NCBI GenBank assembly: GCA_963422685.1
Contig: OY730442.1
Coordinates: 2,108,001-2,172,000 of the forward strand
DNA length: 64,000 bases
Direction: 5' to 3'
DNA from: Spongiihabitans sp963422685
Lineage (GTDB): Bacteria > Pseudomonadota > Gammaproteobacteria > Arenicellales > Poriferihabitantaceae
A program made the translations under genes and the position numbers. This document shows, one piece after another, positions 1 to 8,965 of the stretch. The notes under the pieces were generated by a model, which saw nothing but the letters and a program-made list of their open reading frames with translations, searched no databases and had not been told where the DNA came from. Position 1 is the first letter of the stretch. Every line of letters begins with the position of its first letter.

Positions 1-711
1 CCGTCGTTCAAACTGACCTGGCACTGGCCGGCATTTTTCTTTTTCTTTTTATGGGCGCTGTATCGAAAGATGTGGGGTTGGGCGGCGATTCACATGCTGC
101 TGGGCATCGGACTCATTTTATGGCTGAAACCCGGTGGTCTGGTTTATCTGCTATGGATTTTTCTGTGGACGGTAACGGCCAACTATTTATATTTCCGGCG
201 AGTGGCGAAAAATGCTGGATACGCATCGGCAGATGCGGTCGCCGAACGGCAGTTTCTCGATAACAGCGATGTCAGCAAAAGCGCGGTCTGGATGGGCGTT
301 TTAATTGCCATGGTATTGTCAGTATTTGTCGGCAACCTGGTCACCGTCAGGTTTCTGGAACAATACGGCGACCGGATTAAAGACGTATTGCCGGGCTCAG
401 GATCCCAGATTCGGCCAGATGGTTCGCCATTAACCGACATTGCGAAAAATACCAGTGAAGCAAAGAGCTCGCTTATTTTGAGTTGGCTCGGCACATCGCT
501 TAAAATTTTACTGGTCGTGGATAAAGGTGAAAACAACCAGCAGGCGATCACCCACTACGTTGACAAGATAAACAATGGATTGGCCAAAGATGCCTGGGGT
601 TCGCCGATTCGGGTGGAACAACATGTTGATCGCTATGTTTTTGTTTCCGCAGGACCGGACCGGGTGTTTAAAACCAGTGACGATATGCTTCAGCCGGTAA
701 TTATTCCCTGA
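1..711 (+). CDS. DUF2628-type membrane protein, 5' end outside window
   Basis: The reading frame is open from the first base, so the true start lies upstream. The visible 236 residues begin with a tryptophan- and phenylalanine-rich segment (WHWPAFFFFF then YRKMW), typical of DUF2628 proteins, followed by hydrophobic helices at about residues 9-20, 28-36, 40-56 and 95-113. The last 70 residues carry DAWGSPIRV and SAGPDRVFKTSDD, which resemble the C-terminal calcium-loop region of type II secretion major pseudopilins (GspG-like). It is therefore probably an inner-membrane protein with a periplasmic pseudopilin-like tail. Function is unknown. It ends 27 bp before purD. Confidence 0.7.
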   Translation, partial: PSFKLTWHWPAFFFFFLWALYRKMWGWAAIHMLLGIGLILWLKPGGLVYLLWIFLWTVTANYLYFRRVAKNAGYASADAVAERQFLDNSDVSKSAVWMGVLIAMVLSVFVGNLVTVRFLEQYGDRIKDVLPGSGSQIRPDGSPLTDIAKNTSEAKSSLILSWLGTSLKILLVVDKGENNQQAITHYVDKINNGLAKDAWGSPIRVEQHVDRYVFVSAGPDRVFKTSDDMLQPVIIP

Positions 712-738
712 ACCGTTTATTTTCTGGATTGCATATTA

Positions 739-2022
739 ATGCAGGTTCTGATCGTCGGCGGTGGCGGCCGTGAACACGCATTGGTATGGAAGGCCGGCCG
801 ATCGCCCCGGGTCAACCGGGTGTATGTCGCGCCAGGCAATGCGGGGACTGCGAGTGAGCCTGGAATTGAAAATGTCAATATTGCAGCGGACGATATCGCA
901 GGCCTGATCGATTTTGCCGCGAAAACCCGAATCCATCTCACCATCGTGGGCCCGGAGGATCCACTGGTAAAAGGCATAGCGGATGAATTTACCCAATCGG
1001 GATTGAAATGCCTTGGTCCCGGTCGGCAGGCGACCCGGCTTGAAGGATCGAAAACCTTCGCTAAAGCGTTTTTGACGCGGCATTCGATTCCCACTGTGCG
1101 CGACCATAGCTTCGCCGAAATAACATCCGCACTGGAATATCTTGACCGGGCCGGATGGCCGGTTGTGATCAAGGCCGATGGCCTGGCGCCGGGTAAAGGA
1201 GTGATTATCCCGCATACGCTTGCCCAGGCAAAAACGGCGGTAACGGATATGCTGTGTGGAAACCGATTCGGCCAGGCCGGGCAGCGGGTGGTGATCGAAG
1301 AATATCTGCACGGCGAGGAGGCGAGTTTTATCTGCATGGTTGACGGTCACAATATTCTGGCTCTGGCATCAAGTCGGGACTATAAAGCCGCATACAACGA
1401 GGACGCCGGGCCGAACACTGGCGGCATGGGCGCCTTCTCGCCTGCGCCGGTCATCAGCCAGTCAATGCACGACACCATCATGCAGCCCACGGTGGCCGGC
1501 CTGGTGCGCGAAGAAATGCTCTATATCGGCTTTCTCTACGCCGGGCTGATAATTGGTCGCGACGGGATTTTGAAAGTGCTGGAATACAATTGTCGCCTCG
1601 GCGGCCCTGAAACCCAGCCGGTTATGATGCGGTTGCAGTCGGATATTGTCGGGCTGTGCCTGGCCGCGCTGGATGGCAGGCTGGACCGCCAGTCGGCCGT
1701 ATGGGACGGTCGTGTGGCATTAGGGGTGGTCATGGTTGCGCATGGCTATCCCGGGTCGTACAAAAATGGCCAGGCTATCACCGGTCTGGTTCGCACCGCC
1801 CCGGGCTCGGATTGCGACACACAGAGCAAGCTGTTCCATGCCGGAACCAGAATAGCCGGCGATAACATAGTCACTTCCGGCGGCCGGGTGCTGTGTGCCA
1901 CGGCGTTGGGGGTCAATATCAAGGAGGCGCGAAAACGCGCCTATGCCCTGGCAGAATCGGTGCATTGGGAGGGTGGCCGCTATCGCGATGATATTGGTCT
2001 GGGCGCGATAAAACCGCAATAA
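739..2022 (+). CDS. purD: Phosphoribosylamine--glycine ligase
   Basis: PurD joins glycine to 5-phosphoribosylamine with ATP to give GAR, the second step of de novo purine synthesis in the cytosol. The 427-residue length matches the family. The N-terminal GGGGREHAL motif, the VGPEDPLVKG segment, the ATP-grasp core with KADGLAPGKG (about residue 145) and the GPNTGGMGAFSP signature (about residue 226) are all visible. The C-terminal rudiment domain is complete. VanZ-like and purE genes follow on the same strand. The usual partner purH is not adjacent in this window. Confidence 0.97.
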   Translation: MQVLIVGGGGREHALVWKAGRSPRVNRVYVAPGNAGTASEPGIENVNIAADDIAGLIDFAAKTRIHLTIVGPEDPLVKGIADEFTQSGLKCLGPGRQATRLEGSKTFAKAFLTRHSIPTVRDHSFAEITSALEYLDRAGWPVVIKADGLAPGKGVIIPHTLAQAKTAVTDMLCGNRFGQAGQRVVIEEYLHGEEASFICMVDGHNILALASSRDYKAAYNEDAGPNTGGMGAFSPAPVISQSMHDTIMQPTVAGLVREEMLYIGFLYAGLIIGRDGILKVLEYNCRLGGPETQPVMMRLQSDIVGLCLAALDGRLDRQSAVWDGRVALGVVMVAHGYPGSYKNGQAITGLVRTAPGSDCDTQSKLFHAGTRIAGDNIVTSGGRVLCATALGVNIKEARKRAYALAESVHWEGGRYRDDIGLGAIKPQ

Positions 2023-2023
2023 A

Positions 2024-2416
2024 ATGATTTACGGCAAAATGATCCACGGCCTGCCATTGAAATATCGCGGTTTATTACGGTTTATCTGGATAATCGTGTT
2101 AGCGTTGATTTTCTGGCAGGCCACTACGCCCATTCCATTTGATGTTCTGACTATGGAAAATGACAAGCTGGGACACGTGCTGACCTTTGCCTTTCTGGGG
2201 GTTTGGGCGCTGATTTGCTGGACGGATTTTAATCTTCAGATGATATTAATCGGGTTTCTGGCGTTTTACGGTATCCTGATCGAGTTTGTTCAATACTTCG
2301 TTCCGGGGCGGTATTTTTCGCTGGTTGACTGGGCCATGGATATTCTCGGCTTGATCATCGCGGGTTTACTGATTAAGCTCGGCCGGACATCTGCCATGGA
2401 CATTGACTGGCGCTGA
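2024..2416 (+). CDS. VanZ-like family membrane protein
   Basis: A 130-residue protein with about four hydrophobic helices. It contains the VanZ-like pattern NDKLGHVLTFAFLG near residue 45 and IEFVQYFVPGRYFSLVDWAMD near residue 86, where the His, Glu and Asp residues are the conserved polar positions of this family. The start lies one base after the purD stop codon, so the two are probably translationally coupled. VanZ-like proteins are inner-membrane proteins of mostly unknown role in Gram-negative bacteria. No function is inferred beyond that. Confidence 0.8.
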   Translation: MIYGKMIHGLPLKYRGLLRFIWIIVLALIFWQATTPIPFDVLTMENDKLGHVLTFAFLGVWALICWTDFNLQMILIGFLAFYGILIEFVQYFVPGRYFSLVDWAMDILGLIIAGLLIKLGRTSAMDIDWR

Positions 2417-2481
2417 TTTTTGATCGGTTATTTTGCATATAATCGCTCCGTTTAACTGACTGCCAGCCTTGCTGTTTAACC

Positions 2482-2991
2482 ATGACTAAACCATTTGTTG
2501 CTATTTTAATCGGTTGGGATTCGGATTTGCCGGTGATGCGGTGCACCTTCCAGGTGCTGGACAAATTGGCAATCCCGTGGGAAGCCAGGATTACTTCTGC
2601 CCATCGAACCCCTGCGGCGACTCATGACTATGTCAAAACCGCCGAACAGCGCGGCTGTGCGGTTTTTATCGCCGCCGCCGGCCTGGCGGCGCATCTGGCC
2701 GGAACCGTCGCCAGCCTGACGGTAAAGCCGGTAATCGGCGTACCCATGGACGGGGAGCCATTAAATGGTCAGGACGCCTTGTTTCCCACGGTGCAAATGC
2801 CTGGCGGCATTCCGGTAGCCTGCGTTGCCATTGGCAGGGCCGGGGCAAAAAATGCCGGGTATCTGGCCGCACAAATTCTCGCCGTCGCGGATCAAAATAT
2901 TGCAAGCAAAATTCGCGCCGAGAGAGAAGAAAATGCCATGGAAATCCTGCGCAAGGATAAGCAGTTGCAGCAGAATCTGGCTAAAAGCTGA
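2482..2991 (+). CDS. purE: N5-carboxyaminoimidazole ribonucleotide mutase (class I PurE-like)
   Basis: PurE moves the carboxylate of N5-CAIR to C4 to give CAIR in purine synthesis. The 169-residue product has the catalytic SAHRTP motif (about residue 40), the AAHLAG loop, VQMPGGIPVA and the terminal KNAGYLAAQIL helix. The phosphate-binding loop normally reads G-S-x-S-D but here reads GWDSD, so a substrate-contacting serine position is tryptophan. That is a single-base difference (tgg for tcg). No purK follows, although purEK is the common arrangement. The stop codon overlaps the tsaC start (TGATG). Confidence 0.93.
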   Translation: MTKPFVAILIGWDSDLPVMRCTFQVLDKLAIPWEARITSAHRTPAATHDYVKTAEQRGCAVFIAAAGLAAHLAGTVASLTVKPVIGVPMDGEPLNGQDALFPTVQMPGGIPVACVAIGRAGAKNAGYLAAQILAVADQNIASKIRAEREENAMEILRKDKQLQQNLAKS

Positions 2992-3542
2992 TGCTTGCCT
3001 CAACCCGTCAGGCCGCGAAAATCCTGCGCAATGGCGGCGTTGTCGCCTATCCCACCGAATCATGCTATGGACTGGGCTGCGACCCAAACAACCCCGGCGC
3101 GATCCGGCGTATTCTGCACATCAAGCGCAGGAGCAGGAGTAAAGGATTGATTTTAATAGCGGATAATCTGTCCAGGCTGCGGTTTTTCGTGAAAAATATT
3201 CCGCCGCAATACCGTCAGGAGATTCTCGATAGCTGGCCCGGGCCGTACACCTGGCTGCTGCCGGCGCGCACCCGAGTGTCGCACTGGCTGCGCGGCGACC
3301 ATCCCTCCATCGCCGTGCGGATTACCGCACACCGGTATGCAAAAGCGCTGTGCTGCGCGGCCGACATGGCGATTGTTTCTACCAGCGCCAATCGATCGCG
3401 CCGCCGGGTTTTGCGCTGTGCGGCCCGGGTGGGGCAGGAATTTGGCGGCGAGATAGACTGTATCATGGAGGGTCATATCGGTCTGAGCCGGTCGCCATCG
3501 GTTATTCGCGATGGCCTGACCGGTGAACTGGTTCGTAATTGA
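2991..3542 (+). CDS. tsaC: Threonylcarbamoyl-AMP synthase (Sua5/YciO/YrdC family)
   Basis: TsaC makes L-threonylcarbamoyladenylate from threonine, bicarbonate and ATP, the first step of t6A37 tRNA modification. The 183-residue length is that of the short YrdC-only form. The N-terminal pattern with YPTESCYGLGCDPNN (about residues 20-34), KRRSRSKGLILIADN and the C-terminal STSAN motif (about residue 130) support the family. Its start overlaps the purE stop by one base and its stop overlaps the hemF start, so purE-tsaC-hemF look like one translationally coupled unit. Confidence 0.93.
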   Translation: MLASTRQAAKILRNGGVVAYPTESCYGLGCDPNNPGAIRRILHIKRRSRSKGLILIADNLSRLRFFVKNIPPQYRQEILDSWPGPYTWLLPARTRVSHWLRGDHPSIAVRITAHRYAKALCCAADMAIVSTSANRSRRRVLRCAARVGQEFGGEIDCIMEGHIGLSRSPSVIRDGLTGELVRN

Positions 3543-4504
3543 CACCCGACCTGAATAGTCCGTCAGTGCCAAATTCAGACCCGGCCCAGAAAGTCGGCGC
3601 AGTTATTGAATATCTACAACAACTGCAGGCGCGATGTTGTGAGAAATTTCAGCGCTTCGACCCGGACATGCCATTTATTACGCACCGTTGGCGTCACTCT
3701 GGCGGTGGCGGAGGAATAACGCGGGTGATTGAAAATGGTCGCGTCTTCGAAAAAGGCGGGGTAAATTTTTCACATATAACCGGCCGGAGCCTGCCCGACT
3801 CGGCCAGCGTATCCAGGCAGGCGATTGCCGGCAAACCGTTTCAAGCCACCGGCGTATCCGTTGTTATGCACCCGCAAAATCCATTTGTACCTACCTGCCA
3901 CATGAATCTGCGGTTTTTTATGGCCGACCCTGATTCAAGCAATCCGACCTGGTGGTTCGGAGGTGGATACGATTTGACGCCGTATTATGGGTTTGACGAA
4001 GATTGCCGGCACTGGCATCGCACCGCCAAAACTGCCTGCGATACAATGGGTGCAGATGTTTATGCCCGATTTAAAAAACAGTGTGACGATTACTTTTTCA
4101 TTAAACACCGAAATGAATCCCGGGGGATTGGCGGGCTGTTTTTCGATGATTTTAACCAGCCCGGTTTTGCGGCCTCGTTCAAGTTCATACAAAGTATCGG
4201 TGAGAGTTTTCTGGACGCATACCTGCCTATCCTAAGTAGAAGACGTGGGCATAAATTCAACCACAGCCACAAGCAGTTTCAACGCTATCGACGCGGTCGT
4301 TATGTGGAGTTCAATCTGATTTATGATCGCGGCACGCTGTTTGGATTACAGTCCAATGGCCGTACTGAGTCAATTTTGATGTCGCTGCCGCCCGGGGCGG
4401 CATGGCCATACCACTGGCAGCCCCGGCCCGGCAGCGAAGAGGAAAAACTGCTGCGTTATTATCTGCAACCCAGAGACTGGGTTGAACCCGTTAAAATCGG
4501 ATAG
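3539..4504 (+). CDS. hemF: Oxygen-dependent coproporphyrinogen III oxidase
   Basis: HemF decarboxylates coproporphyrinogen III to protoporphyrinogen IX with O2, so the organism can make haem aerobically. Family signatures are GGGGGITRV near residue 60, GVNFSHI, WWFGGGYDLTPYYGFDED (about residue 137), HRNESRGIGGLFFDD (about residue 190) and RRGRYVEFNLIYDRGTLFGLQSNGR (about residue 255). The 5' end is set by a TTG overlapping the tsaC stop. A GTG at 3566 is an alternative that would shorten it by nine residues. The length (321, or 312) fits the family, whose E. coli member has 299. Confidence 0.96.
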   Translation: MTPDLNSPSVPNSDPAQKVGAVIEYLQQLQARCCEKFQRFDPDMPFITHRWRHSGGGGGITRVIENGRVFEKGGVNFSHITGRSLPDSASVSRQAIAGKPFQATGVSVVMHPQNPFVPTCHMNLRFFMADPDSSNPTWWFGGGYDLTPYYGFDEDCRHWHRTAKTACDTMGADVYARFKKQCDDYFFIKHRNESRGIGGLFFDDFNQPGFAASFKFIQSIGESFLDAYLPILSRRRGHKFNHSHKQFQRYRRGRYVEFNLIYDRGTLFGLQSNGRTESILMSLPPGAAWPYHWQPRPGSEEEKLLRYYLQPRDWVEPVKIG

Positions 4505-4511
4505 CCCCGGA

Positions 4512-5834
4512 ATGCTTACGCTGTATAGAATTGTTCTGTACGCCGCCCTGCCAGTCATATTATTACGATTATTGTACCGGGGCAGTCGCAACAGGCTGTA
4601 TTGGTCGAGGATTCCGCAGCGCTTCGCATACAATACCGGATTACCCGGCGACAGTGATTCGCACCAAAGCAAATCGTATTATGGCGGGGTCTGGATACAC
4701 GCGGTTTCGGTGGGGGAAGTGAATGCCGCCATACCATTAGTAAAAAGCCTCAAGGAAATTTTTCCAGATACCGCAATTACCATCACCACCATGACACCGA
4801 CCGGTTCCAGCAGGGTCGGTAAAACATTTGGCGACAGCGTTCACCACTGTTATCTGCCCTACGATTATCCGGGCGCGGTGAAGCGCTTTTTGAACGCGGT
4901 TCGACCAAAACTGGCGCTGGTCATGGAAACAGAAATCTGGCCAAATTTGATTGACGAATGCGCCAAAAGACGAATTCCGATGATCTATACCAATGTCAGA
5001 TTGTCTGCGCGGTCTTTCAGGGGCTATTCAAAAATTATAAAGCTGATTTCTCCAGCACTAAAAAAGGTATCGCAATTCGCCGTGCAATCCAGCGCCGATG
5101 CGGCGCGTTTGATCGGCCTTGGCGCCGATGCGGCCAGCATTAATGTCACAGGCAGCATTAAATTCGAGATGACCATACCTGCAAGTATCACCGAAGCGGC
5201 GCAGTCCGTGCGCCGGAATCTGGGATCAAACCGCCCGGTCTGGGTAGCCGGCAGCACCCGCGAGGGTGAAGAGCGGCAAATTATTGCGGCTTTTATGCAA
5301 GCGAAAATTGAAATTGCCAATTTGTTACTGGTTCTGGTTCCGCGCCACCCGGAGCGGTTTTCAGCCGTAGCAAAATTATGCCGGCGCCGCGGATGCAATA
5401 CGATTTTACGCTCGGAAACCAGTTCTAATTCTAAAATTTCAGAACAGACAGATGTCTATATTGGCGATACCATGGGGGATTTAACCTTGCTGATTGCGGC
5501 GGGTGACATCGCGTTTATCGGTGGGAGTCTGGTGCCCACAGGCGGGCATAATGTGCTGGAGGCCTGTGCGGCGGGGGTGGCGGTGATTTTTGGGCCATAT
5601 ATGTTTAATTTCCAGGAGATTTCCAATTTGGTATTATCCCGAGGCGCCGGGATACAGGTGGTGAACAGCGATGAACTGGGCGAGGTTGTAGCCAGGCTCA
5701 TTCAAGACCCGGTTATTCGGGCTCAATACGGCTTGCAGGGAAAAGAATTGATTGAAGAAAACAAGGGTGCGCTGGTACAAATCCTGAATATGGTACGAAA
5801 AAACTTTTCAGCCCGGGACGTTGTGGATAACTAG
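4512..5834 (+). CDS. waaA: 3-deoxy-D-manno-octulosonic acid (Kdo) transferase
   Basis: WaaA adds Kdo from CMP-Kdo to lipid IVA at the inner-membrane cytosolic face, which marks a Gram-negative LPS producer. The ATG at 4512 is chosen because it gives the usual MLxLYR N-terminal anchor helix. An in-frame upstream ATG at 4482 lies inside hemF. Visible signatures are the VGE(V) motif after the anchor (IHAVSVGEVNAA), TMTPTGSSR, the LVMETEIWPNL motif, and the GT-B C-terminal donor site GGSLVPTGGHNVLEACAAG (about residue 345). The product is 440 residues. It converges on pepN with a 4-bp overlap of the 3' ends. Confidence 0.95.
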   Translation: MLTLYRIVLYAALPVILLRLLYRGSRNRLYWSRIPQRFAYNTGLPGDSDSHQSKSYYGGVWIHAVSVGEVNAAIPLVKSLKEIFPDTAITITTMTPTGSSRVGKTFGDSVHHCYLPYDYPGAVKRFLNAVRPKLALVMETEIWPNLIDECAKRRIPMIYTNVRLSARSFRGYSKIIKLISPALKKVSQFAVQSSADAARLIGLGADAASINVTGSIKFEMTIPASITEAAQSVRRNLGSNRPVWVAGSTREGEERQIIAAFMQAKIEIANLLLVLVPRHPERFSAVAKLCRRRGCNTILRSETSSNSKISEQTDVYIGDTMGDLTLLIAAGDIAFIGGSLVPTGGHNVLEACAAGVAVIFGPYMFNFQEISNLVLSRGAGIQVVNSDELGEVVARLIQDPVIRAQYGLQGKELIEENKGALVQILNMVRKNFSARDVVDN

Positions 5835-8473
5835 GGTTTCGTTGACCACAGGGTTTTGTCGACAATTTCGCTGACGTTTCTGGAAAGATTGGGCAGGGAC
5901 GATATTTTCAACAATGATTTTTTCATTTTTTGCTGCAAGTCCGCGGTGAATTTTCCCCAGCTATTCAGTGCTGAAACCAGTCGCGCCGCAACCTGGGGAT
6001 TGACTGGGTCGAGTTTTTCAATCCATTTCACCAGAAACGCATAGCCGGATTCGTCCGCCGCGTGAAAGCAATACGGGTTGCCATGGGTAAATCCGAGTAT
6101 TAACGAATAGACCTTGTTCGGATTGGTATGATCAAAGCTGGGATGTCTGGTCAGGTTCTCCACCACGCCCAAAGTGGATTCATGGGGAATCACTGCCTGG
6201 GCCTGCAGCCACTTGTCCACCACCAATGGCTCATCTTTCCACTTTTCATAGAAGCCATCGAGTAATGACTGTTTAGCAGAACAGGACGACCGGGCTATAA
6301 AGCGGATCGCAGATGCTGCATCGGTCATACACTTCGCGTTTTTCAATTGCTTAATACACAAGTCATGCGCGAATTGCTCGTCCAGGGAATTCAGATAGCC
6401 CAGACACACATCGCGCAAACTGCGCGCGGCCATCTCTTCGGCCACCGGATTCCCCTGGTTGATTAACTGACATGCCTGGTAGTTTGCAGTTAAGGATGGT
6501 CTGGCTGATGCAGCCAGGGCGGTTTTCAAGCGCTGTCTGGAGCGCTCAATTGCAGTCGGGTCAATTGGTCGCACCTTTTCACTGATATAGGCCGCGTCGG
6601 GCAAAGTGATTAGCGCGGCTAAAAATTCCAGATCGTCGGTTTTTGCGTTTAATGCCTGGTTAAATGCCCGCACAAGCCGTGGGCTGGCGGGGGTGGGGCG
6701 GCCTTGTTGTATATCTGTGATTCCATTCAGTATGTCCTTGAGAAAAAGATTCTGTGCCGCTTCCCATCGATTAAATGGATCGTCGTCATAATTCAACAGT
6801 GTTTCCAGATCATCGTCGCTCAGTTCCAGATTCATGATCACCGGCGCGCTGAACTTTCTGAATAAAGAAGGGATGGGTTCGGTATGTATGCCGGTCAGTT
6901 TGAAAGTTTGCCCGGGTTTATCCAGGATCAGTGTGCACTCATCAACCCCGTGGTCCAATAAAAGCTTTTCGCCGGTTTTGCTGAACAGTGCGGCAGTCAT
7001 GGGGATTACAAAAGGCTGTTGCGATTTTTGGCCCGGGGTGCCCGGGGTGTCAGGGCAGGATTGACGCACCCGGATTTCGTAGCAGGCGCTGGGGCGGTCA
7101 TAATGGGTGTCAACATGAACAACAGGCGTACCTGCCTGCGAGTACCAGTGTTTGAACTGGCGAAAACTTTGCCTGCCCGCGGTTTCCATTGCAGCTACAA
7201 AATCATCTGTGGTAACTGCCTGGCCATCGTGCCTGGCAAAATATAAATCCGTGCCCGCACGAAAACCGGCCGGGCCGAGAATGGTGTGCATCATCCTGAC
7301 CACTTCGGCTCCTTTGTTGTAAACCGTCGCGGTATAGAAATTATTAATTTCCTGATAGGAGTCCGGGCGAACAGCATGCGCCATCGGGCCGGAATCTTCC
7401 TCGAATTGACTGGCCCGCAACTGGTTTACATCATCGATGCGTTTTACCCCGCGTGAACCCATATCAGCGCTGAATTCCTGGTCGCGAAAAACGGTAAACC
7501 CCTCCTTTAAACTCAACTGAAACCAATCCCGGCAAGTGATCCGATTGCCTGACCAGTTATGAAAGTATTCATGGCCGACCACGCCTTCCACATTCTGAAA
7601 ATCACTGTCTGTTGCCATATCCGGGTCAGCCAGAACGTATCTGGTATTGAAGATATTAAGGCTCTTGTTTTCCATGGCACCCATATTGAAATCATCTACC
7701 GCAACCACGTTGAACAAATCAAGGTCATACTCCCGTCCATATTGCTGTTCATCCCAGGCCATGGCGTTCTTTAATGCGTTCATGGCATGGCCGCATTTAT
7801 GAATATCCTGGTCCCGGGCATAAAATTTCAGCGCTACCATGCGGCCGCTCATGGTGGTAAACGTGTCCGCCATGCAGCTTAGCCTGCCCGCGACAATGGC
7901 GAACAAATAGGTCGGTTTCGGGAAGGGATCCTGCCACACGGTGTAGTGGCCGGTTTGGCCGTCGCTGCCGCTGTCCACCAAATTGCCGTTGCACAGCAGA
8001 ACCGGAAATTCTGCTCGGTCTGCAGTCAGTTTGACCCGATAAGTTGCCAGGTTGTCGGGGCGGTCTATCCCCGGCGATATCCGACGATAACCTTCGGCTT
8101 CGCATTGCGTACAAAGCAGTTCCGCTGATTTATACAGCCCGGTTAATGCAGTATTTTTCGATGGATTGATATGGTTTACCACTTCCAGGGTGAAACTGTC
8201 TGGCACATCGAAAATTGTCAGCGAGGTTTCGTTTTGAAGATATGACCCGGAATCAAGTTTCTGCCTATTCAAAATGACACATTCGATTTCCATCAGTTCG
8301 CAGTTTAATGCGAGATTTTCCGCACCCGGATTGTTGCGCACCACGGTATGGTGAGCATGAACGGTGGTGCGATCAAACCCCAGCCGGATGTCGAGGTCGG
8401 AGTGCGTGATGAGAAAATCCGGTGGCCGGTAATCTTTTAGATAAACGGTGGTCGGCGTGTCAGTGTCCATCAA
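5831..8473 (-). CDS. pepN: Aminopeptidase N (M1 zinc metallopeptidase)
   Basis: A cytosolic broad-specificity aminopeptidase of 880 residues, close to the family length of about 870. The exopeptidase motif GAMEN (about residue 265) and the zinc site HEYFHNW followed by the second glutamate in LKEG (about residues 303-326) are intact. The C-terminal helical domain is present to the end. It reads on the minus strand, convergent with waaA, and begins 80 bp downstream of fdxA, with which it may share a transcript. Nothing unusual was seen. Confidence 0.97.
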   Translation of the reverse strand: MMDTDTPTTVYLKDYRPPDFLITHSDLDIRLGFDRTTVHAHHTVVRNNPGAENLALNCELMEIECVILNRQKLDSGSYLQNETSLTIFDVPDSFTLEVVNHINPSKNTALTGLYKSAELLCTQCEAEGYRRISPGIDRPDNLATYRVKLTADRAEFPVLLCNGNLVDSGSDGQTGHYTVWQDPFPKPTYLFAIVAGRLSCMADTFTTMSGRMVALKFYARDQDIHKCGHAMNALKNAMAWDEQQYGREYDLDLFNVVAVDDFNMGAMENKSLNIFNTRYVLADPDMATDSDFQNVEGVVGHEYFHNWSGNRITCRDWFQLSLKEGFTVFRDQEFSADMGSRGVKRIDDVNQLRASQFEEDSGPMAHAVRPDSYQEINNFYTATVYNKGAEVVRMMHTILGPAGFRAGTDLYFARHDGQAVTTDDFVAAMETAGRQSFRQFKHWYSQAGTPVVHVDTHYDRPSACYEIRVRQSCPDTPGTPGQKSQQPFVIPMTAALFSKTGEKLLLDHGVDECTLILDKPGQTFKLTGIHTEPIPSLFRKFSAPVIMNLELSDDDLETLLNYDDDPFNRWEAAQNLFLKDILNGITDIQQGRPTPASPRLVRAFNQALNAKTDDLEFLAALITLPDAAYISEKVRPIDPTAIERSRQRLKTALAASARPSLTANYQACQLINQGNPVAEEMAARSLRDVCLGYLNSLDEQFAHDLCIKQLKNAKCMTDAASAIRFIARSSCSAKQSLLDGFYEKWKDEPLVVDKWLQAQAVIPHESTLGVVENLTRHPSFDHTNPNKVYSLILGFTHGNPYCFHAADESGYAFLVKWIEKLDPVNPQVAARLVSALNSWGKFTADLQQKMKKSLLKISSLPNLSRNVSEIVDKTLWSTKP

Positions 8474-8553
8474 TAACCGCCCGTGGCTGCCATAAGGTTC
8501 AGGGGAAATCGGCTCTGTATAAACAGTTTACAGCGAAGCCGGTTGCACGGATG

Positions 8554-8877
8554 CTAACGCTGTAAATGCTGTAGTTTGTGTTTCACATCCCGCCACTCAT
8601 CAGAGTCTGCCGGCGCCGGTTTCATTTCGGTGATCACTGGCCAGATTTCACTCAATTCGGCATTTAATTCGAGAAAATGCTTTTGATCATCTGGCACTTC
8701 ATCCTCGGAATAAATCGCGTTGACCGGGCATTCGGGCTCGCACAGGCTGCAGTCAATACACTCTTCAGGATCAATGACTAAAAAGTTCGGCCCTTCGTGG
8801 AAGCAATCCACCGGGCACACTTCCACACAATCGGTGAGTTTGCAGCGAATGCACGATTCGACTACCACATAAGTCAT
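8554..8877 (-). CDS. fdxA: Seven-iron ferredoxin
   Basis: A 107-residue ferredoxin with two cysteine clusters, CIRCKLTDCVEVCPVDCF at residues 9-26 and CIDCSLCEPECPVNAI at about 40-55. This pattern is that of the FdxA type with one [3Fe-4S] and one [4Fe-4S] centre. The roughly 50-residue acidic C-terminal tail is also typical. It lies just downstream of mutS on the same strand, a neighbourhood common in gammaproteobacteria. The redox partner is not evident here. Confidence 0.95.
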   Translation of the reverse strand: MTYVVVESCIRCKLTDCVEVCPVDCFHEGPNFLVIDPEECIDCSLCEPECPVNAIYSEDEVPDDQKHFLELNAELSEIWPVITEMKPAPADSDEWRDVKHKLQHLQR

Positions 8878-8965
8878 TATTGGAAAACTCCAGGCCAGGT
8901 TTCAGGGAATGATATTGTATGAATTATCCGGCCTTGCACACAACAGCCGCCCCGGCTATTTTGAA

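Noticed and set aside
736..1350. Minus-strand frames of about 205 residues over purD
   Set aside because: They are antisense to a clear purD with all family motifs.
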